35,332 nt of DNA from UBA6244 sp041582875. Lineage in GTDB: Bacteria; Bacteroidota; Bacteroidia; Bacteroidales; F082. Below, piece by piece: positions 32,220 through 35,332 of this stretch. Below the pieces are notes generated by a model that was not told the origin of the DNA, made no database searches, and saw only the letters and a list, made by a program, of their open reading frames with translations. A program made the position numbers and the translations under genes. Location of the stretch: the NCBI GenBank assembly GCA_041582875.1, contig JBFHGX010000027.1, forward strand, positions 1 to 35,332, given 5' to 3'. Position 1 is the first letter of the stretch; each line of letters starts with the position of its first letter.

Positions 32220-33434
32220 ATGGAATCGATAAAAAGCATATACAAAATTGGTCACGGACCCAGTAGTAGTCATACCATGGGGCCAAGTAGGGCGGCCACC
32301 ATTTTCTTTGAAAAGTATTCTGAATCACCACGTTTTCGGGTTCATCTTTATGGAAGTCTTGCTTTAACCGGACGTGGTCACCTAACGGATGTAGCCATTC
32401 AAGACGCAATGGAGCAAAGGGTTGAGATTGTCTGGCATCCGTTGGAGGCTTTGCCATTTCATCCCAATGGAATGCTATTTGAGGCCTTGGATGAACAAGG
32501 TATGGTGACTGACCAATGGGAAATATATAGTGTTGGGGGGGGTGAAATCCGCGAAAGCGGAAGTCTTCGGCAAACGAAACAAGTATATCCTCACAGTACC
32601 ATGGCGCAGATTTTGGAGCACATTCATGAAGAAGGAGGAACCTTATGGGAGTATGTATTACGTCATGAAGATGATGATTTGATGGATTATCTTGCTGAAG
32701 TTTGGAGTGCCATGAAACAAGCGGTAGAGCGTGGACTTGATACAGAAGGAACTTTACCTGGGGGGTTAAAAGTACAGCGAAAGGCTGCATCTTACTATTT
32801 TAAAGCGCGAACCCAAAATAATTTTATTCGTGATGACAGCTTTTTATTTGCATATGCATTGGCTGTTTCTGAAGAAAATTCTTCAGGAGGTGTTGTCGTT
32901 ACTGCCCCCACTTGTGGATCTTGTGGTATTTTGCCCGGTGTGCTGTATTTGATGCATAAGAATTTTAATATGACTGAGAATTTTATTCTTAGGGCATTGG
33001 CTACAGCCGGTTTAATTGGGAACCTTGTGAAGAACAATGCATCAATTTCGGGCGCTGAGGTGGGATGTCAGGGTGAAGTAGGAACTGCCAGTAGTATGGC
33101 CGCAGCTGCAGCAGCCCAATTGTCAGGAGCATCACCTTATCAAATTGAATATGCTGCATCGGCGAGTTTGGAACATCATTTGGGTTTAACTTGCGATCCC
33201 ATTGGGGGATTGGTTCAAATACCGTGTATCGAACGCAACGCGTTTGGAGCGCAACAAGCTATTGATGCTGCGCTTTATGCAAGCAATTCGGATGGAAGAC
33301 ATTTTGTGATGTTCGATCAGGTAGTGGAGGCCATGAAACAGACAGGAAAGGACTTACCCAGTCTGTACCGCGAGACTTCACAGGGAGGATTGGCAAAAGT
33401 TTGGGATGCTTGGAGTAAGCAAACCAAGCGTTAA
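32220..33434 (+). CDS. sdaA: L-serine ammonia-lyase (iron-sulphur, single chain)
   Basis: Deaminates L-serine to pyruvate and ammonia with an oxygen-sensitive [4Fe-4S] cluster. A 404-residue single chain with beta and alpha domains fused. The start MESIKSIYKIGHGPSSSHTMGPSRAA at 32220 is the canonical N-terminus; 39 extra upstream codons look non-coding. The beta domain covers about 1-150. The alpha domain carries the cluster cysteines in APTCGSCGILPG, CQGEVGTASSMAAAA and LTCDPIGGLVQIPCIERNA. The C-terminus is degenerate relative to E. coli SdaA but ends normally. It is divergent from yggS with a 167-bp shared control region. Confidence 0.95.
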   Translation: MESIKSIYKIGHGPSSSHTMGPSRAATIFFEKYSESPRFRVHLYGSLALTGRGHLTDVAIQDAMEQRVEIVWHPLEALPFHPNGMLFEALDEQGMVTDQWEIYSVGGGEIRESGSLRQTKQVYPHSTMAQILEHIHEEGGTLWEYVLRHEDDDLMDYLAEVWSAMKQAVERGLDTEGTLPGGLKVQRKAASYYFKARTQNNFIRDDSFLFAYALAVSEENSSGGVVVTAPTCGSCGILPGVLYLMHKNFNMTENFILRALATAGLIGNLVKNNASISGAEVGCQGEVGTASSMAAAAAAQLSGASPYQIEYAASASLEHHLGLTCDPIGGLVQIPCIERNAFGAQQAIDAALYASNSDGRHFVMFDQVVEAMKQTGKDLPSLYRETSQGGLAKVWDAWSKQTKR

Positions 33435-33440
33435 GCTATA

Positions 33441-33462
33441 CAACATGCTTTGAATCATGTTG
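33441..33462 (+). terminator. Weak hairpin after the serine dehydratase gene
   Basis: CAACATG and CATGTTG pair across an 8-nt loop, 7 bp after the stop. No T-run follows, so an intrinsic terminator is uncertain. Confidence 0.3.
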
Positions 33463-33552
33463 ATGGTTAAGCATTAGAGGTTGTGAAAAATGGTTTGGAC
33501 AAAAAGTTCAGCTATTTTGACTTTTAAAGTGCCAAACAAATTCATAAAAGTT

Positions 33553-33560
33553 TAATTTTG
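33553..33560 (+). promoter_or_regulatory. Possible -7 element of tRNA-Ser
   Basis: TAATTTTG (TAnnTTTG) ends 5 bp before the first base of the tRNA, so transcription would begin at or next to its 5' end. No -33 TTG at normal spacing. Confidence 0.4.
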
Positions 33561-33565
33561 CCAAC

Positions 33566-33652
33566 GGAGAGTTGCCAGAGTGGTCGAATGGGGCGGTCTC
33601 GAAAACCGTTGTCTGCGCGAGCGGACCAAGGGTTCGAATCCCTTACTCTCCG
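33566..33652 (+). tRNA. tRNA-Ser (anticodon CGA)
   Basis: An 87-nt class II tRNA. Acceptor GGAGAGT pairs with ACTCTCC, discriminator G. D-arm with TGGTCGAATGGG. Anticodon loop CTCGAAA, read as CGA for codon UCG, inside a CGGT/ACCG stem. A long variable arm (TGTCTGCGCGAGCGGACC) identifies serine. T-arm AGGGTTCGAATCCCT. The 3' CCA is not encoded, as is common in Bacteroidota. An integrase gene follows on the same strand, the usual layout when a tRNA 3' end serves as an attachment site. Confidence 0.97.
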
Positions 33653-33675
33653 CTTAACACCAAAGCATAAAGAAG

Positions 33676-33712
33676 AAAACCACCGTAAACACTTGATTTA
33701 CGGTGGTTTTTT
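33676..33712 (+). terminator. Terminator behind tRNA-Ser
   Basis: A 14-bp stem (33676-33689 with 33697-33710) with core ACCACCGTAAA, a 7-nt loop and a run of six T residues from 33707. It begins 24 bp after the tRNA end. Confidence 0.85.
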
Positions 33713-33767
33713 GCTTTTAGGGAAAGCAGTAAAACGCCAAATAACGCAAAAGTTTGGTGGCTTATTC

Positions 33768-33830
33768 GGGGACCTTACTTAATAAACACTAAAGGTCACC
33801 GAATTGGGTGTTTATTCACTGTATTACAGT
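33768..33830. repeat. Nested inverted repeats between tRNA-Ser and the integrase
   Basis: Four symmetrical elements lie in 63 bp: GGGGACCTT/AAGGTCACC (33768-33776, 33792-33800; 8 of 9 pairs), AATAAACAC/GTGTTTATT (33781-33789, 33808-33816; perfect), CACCGAATTGGGTG (33797-33810; 12 of 14) and ACTGTATTACAGT (33818-33830; perfect). They sit 60 bp before the integrase ATG. They could be recombinase or accessory-factor binding sites or an operator. Confidence 0.5.
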
Positions 33831-33889
33831 ACTTTGCATTTGATTCTTTTGCTCTAACTAAATATTTTTACAACTTAAAATTTAGAGCT

Positions 33890-35116
33890 ATGGAAAGAGC
33901 AACTTTCAATGTCTTGTTTTTTATTAAGCGAGCTAAACGATTAAAAAATGGAAATGTTCCTATTTCTGCCCGGATAACGGTAAATGGAGAAAGGGCTGAG
34001 TTTGGGATTCAAAAAAGTGTAGATGATGAACAGTGGTGTTCACAAAAAGGTGGTGTTCTTGGATTTTCAAAGGATGCAAAAAAGCTGAATGCTTACCTTG
34101 ATTTGATAAAGCGGAAATTGTATCAATTTCGCCAGGATTTAGAGGAATCAGGAAGGGTGCTCACTGCTGAGTTGGTAAGGAATGCTTACCTGGGGATTGA
34201 GGAAAATGCAAAAACCATTCTTGGGACATTTTCGGATCATAATCAGCGCTGTAGAAAATTAGTAGGTATCGATTTTGCTATTGGAACCTGTGAGCGCTAT
34301 GAAACATGTTATCGTCATTTGGCGAATTTTATCCAGCACACCTATGACAAGAGTGATGTTTTTTTGCGTGATATCAATCCTACCTTTGTGAAAGATTTTG
34401 AGTTTTACTTGAAAACAGAACGAAAATGCGCTCATAATTCAGCTACCAAATACCTTAAAAATTTTAAAAAGATAACCCGGATCGCCAATTCAAATGGATG
34501 GATGAAAAAGGATCCCTTTGTGAATACCAAGTTTCACTTGGAGGATGTGGATATGGATTTTTTATCTACTGACGAGCTGGAATTATTAATGAGCAAACAT
34601 CTTTCTGTTCCCAGGCTTCAACTGGTGAAGGATATTTACTTGTTTTGTTGCTTTACGGGATTGGCTTTTATTGATGTTTCAAACTTAGTATACTCCGACT
34701 TGAAAGAGCGAGATGGGAAGACCTGGATTGTGAAGAAAAGGCAAAAAACAAAAAACTGGTGCAACATCCCGATGTTGGATCCTGCAGTTCAAATCATGGA
34801 AAAATACAAGAGTCATCCCGTTTGTTTATCTACCGGAAAAGTGCTTCCAGTGCTCAGTAATCAAAAGATGAATGCTTATTTAAAGGAGATTGCTGACCTA
34901 TGTGGGATTGAGAAAAATTTGAGTACGCATACGGCTCGTCATACTTTTGCAACTACAGTAACCTTATCCAATCAAATTTCAATTGAGGTTGTTTCTAAAA
35001 TGCTGGGTCATTCCAGTATCAACATGACAAAGAAATACGCTCGTGTGGTGGATGATCTTATTAACAAGGACATGACCAAAATCTATGGTAAGTATGAACA
35101 AGTGGAAATCTTGTAA
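33890..35116 (+). CDS. Tyrosine recombinase/integrase (Bacteroidota mobile-element type)
   Basis: A 408-residue site-specific recombinase with an N-terminal arm-binding domain (about 1-95), a SAM-like core-binding domain (about 105-205) and a catalytic domain (about 215-400). Conserved catalytic residues are Lys in the KKRQKTKNW beta-hairpin, H347-T-A-R350 in STHTARHTF, H374 in MLGHSSI, and the nucleophile Y383 in TKKYARVV. The first catalytic arginine, expected in TGLR, is replaced: the sequence is FTGLAFIDVSNL with Ala259. The same position is non-Arg in IntDOT-type integrases of Bacteroides conjugative transposons, so the protein may still be active. It lies 237 bp downstream of tRNA-Ser and is followed by its own terminator, so it is a single-gene unit. 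Confidence 0.93.
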   Translation: MERATFNVLFFIKRAKRLKNGNVPISARITVNGERAEFGIQKSVDDEQWCSQKGGVLGFSKDAKKLNAYLDLIKRKLYQFRQDLEESGRVLTAELVRNAYLGIEENAKTILGTFSDHNQRCRKLVGIDFAIGTCERYETCYRHLANFIQHTYDKSDVFLRDINPTFVKDFEFYLKTERKCAHNSATKYLKNFKKITRIANSNGWMKKDPFVNTKFHLEDVDMDFLSTDELELLMSKHLSVPRLQLVKDIYLFCCFTGLAFIDVSNLVYSDLKERDGKTWIVKKRQKTKNWCNIPMLDPAVQIMEKYKSHPVCLSTGKVLPVLSNQKMNAYLKEIADLCGIEKNLSTHTARHTFATTVTLSNQISIEVVSKMLGHSSINMTKKYARVVDDLINKDMTKIYGKYEQVEIL

Positions 35117-35119
35117 ATC

Positions 35120-35154
35120 AAAAAAGGCTGCTTCAATCCTAAGCAGCCTTTTTT
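35120..35154. terminator. Terminator behind the integrase
   Basis: A 14-bp stem (35120-35133 with 35141-35154), core AAGGCTGCTT, 7-nt loop, A-run on one side and T-run on the other. It starts 4 bp after the integrase stop and could act in both directions. Confidence 0.88.
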
Positions 35155-35332
35155 ATTGGCAGTCCTTCCTGTTTGTCGTATTAATTTGTAGTTGCCGGTT
35201 CAATTACTTTTCCTTTTCCACTCAATTATCCGATCAAATTATTTCAATAAATCTTGAATTTTTATTTGATTTCGCTTGCGCATTGCCACAAAAATCGCTT
35301 GACCCGCTTAGCATCCTTTTTAACGTAGTGGA
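35155..35332. other. Gene-free right edge
   Basis: No complete gene. On the minus strand two frames stay open from the edge for 22-32 codons before a stop (one ends at about 35234, one at about 35265). The 3' tail of a leftward gene could therefore begin here, but neither short peptide is recognisable. The plus strand is full of stops. Confidence 0.3.

Larger units (their letters stand above)
33653..35332 (+). mobile_element. Probable left end of a tRNA-Ser-integrated element
   Basis: Everything right of the tRNA consists of an unusual repeat-rich spacer, one tyrosine recombinase, a terminator and ~180 bp without a gene. The integrase adjoining and co-oriented with a tRNA is the classic end of an integrative element or island. 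The right end, any direct repeat of the tRNA 3' end, and the cargo are outside the window, so this is inference. Confidence 0.45.

Noticed and set aside
32212..32790. 192-codon reading frame antisense to serine dehydratase
   Set aside because: The sense strand encodes a motif-complete enzyme; the antisense product has no family features and no promoter.
33482..33503. TTGTGAAAAATGG as a further Rex site downstream of serine dehydratase
   Set aside because: Only one half-site is present, and the partner half is absent at the required spacing.
33558..33782. Open reading frame across tRNA-Ser
   Set aside because: It reads through the tRNA and its terminator and has no recognisable protein features.
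1..35332. CRISPR array, rRNA genes or insertion sequence
   Set aside because: No regularly spaced direct repeats, rRNA segments, or transposase genes with terminal inverted repeats were seen; the only mobile-element signal is the integrase at the right end.

Overview
The window looks like an ordinary stretch of a Bacteroidota chromosome, most likely Bacteroidales/Marinilabiliales. Supporting signs are moderately AT-rich DNA, no Shine-Dalgarno sequences, Bacteroidota-type promoter elements (-7 TAnnTTTG, sometimes with -33 TTG), and phylum-typical families: DUF1573, DUF3078, DUF4293, DUF3276 (PUR), DUF5683, a Rho with a long charged insert, and a subtilase with a type IX secretion sorting domain. 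About 34 protein genes and one tRNA are supported.

Layout. 1-3590 (mostly minus): the 3'-truncated aminotransferase, DUF1573, a voltage-sensor K+ channel ending in a zinc ribbon, and a TIGR02757 protein. 3632-4428 (+): two tandem small CxxCH haem-binding proteins. 4493-7398: a shared terminator, rho (-), and divergent DUF4293 (+). 7404-9746 (-): metallophosphoesterase and DUF3078 as one unit, then an unusual exported protein with two TonB-C domains. 9822-11925 (+): rmuC-rlmB. 11979-14549 (-): aldehyde dehydrogenase, trmD and rplS. 14662-18807 (+): an M1 peptidase, a T9SS subtilase and a PUR protein. 19001-22098 (+): parA-parB-DUF5683-dapB. 22123-28329 (-): nfeD with DUF2061, inositol monophosphatase with lgt, and an EamA transporter with an SLC13 transporter. 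28582-32052: carbamate kinase (+) converging on rex (-), then a CaCA antiporter and yggS (-). 32220-33434 (+): L-serine dehydratase. 33566-33652: tRNA-Ser(CGA). 33890-35116: a tyrosine recombinase reading away from the tRNA.

Two places stand out. First, the intergenic regions in front of the lone carbamate kinase and in front of rex share an 18-bp motif (15 of 18 positions identical) that resembles a Rex operator. At rex it sits beside a well-formed promoter. This suggests a small NADH-responsive circuit in which Rex controls itself and its convergent neighbour. Second, the tRNA-Ser gene followed by an integrase, with nested inverted repeats between them, looks like the left end of an integrative element whose cargo lies beyond the right edge. 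No complete new system is visible inside the window; if there is one, it is probably in that unseen cargo.
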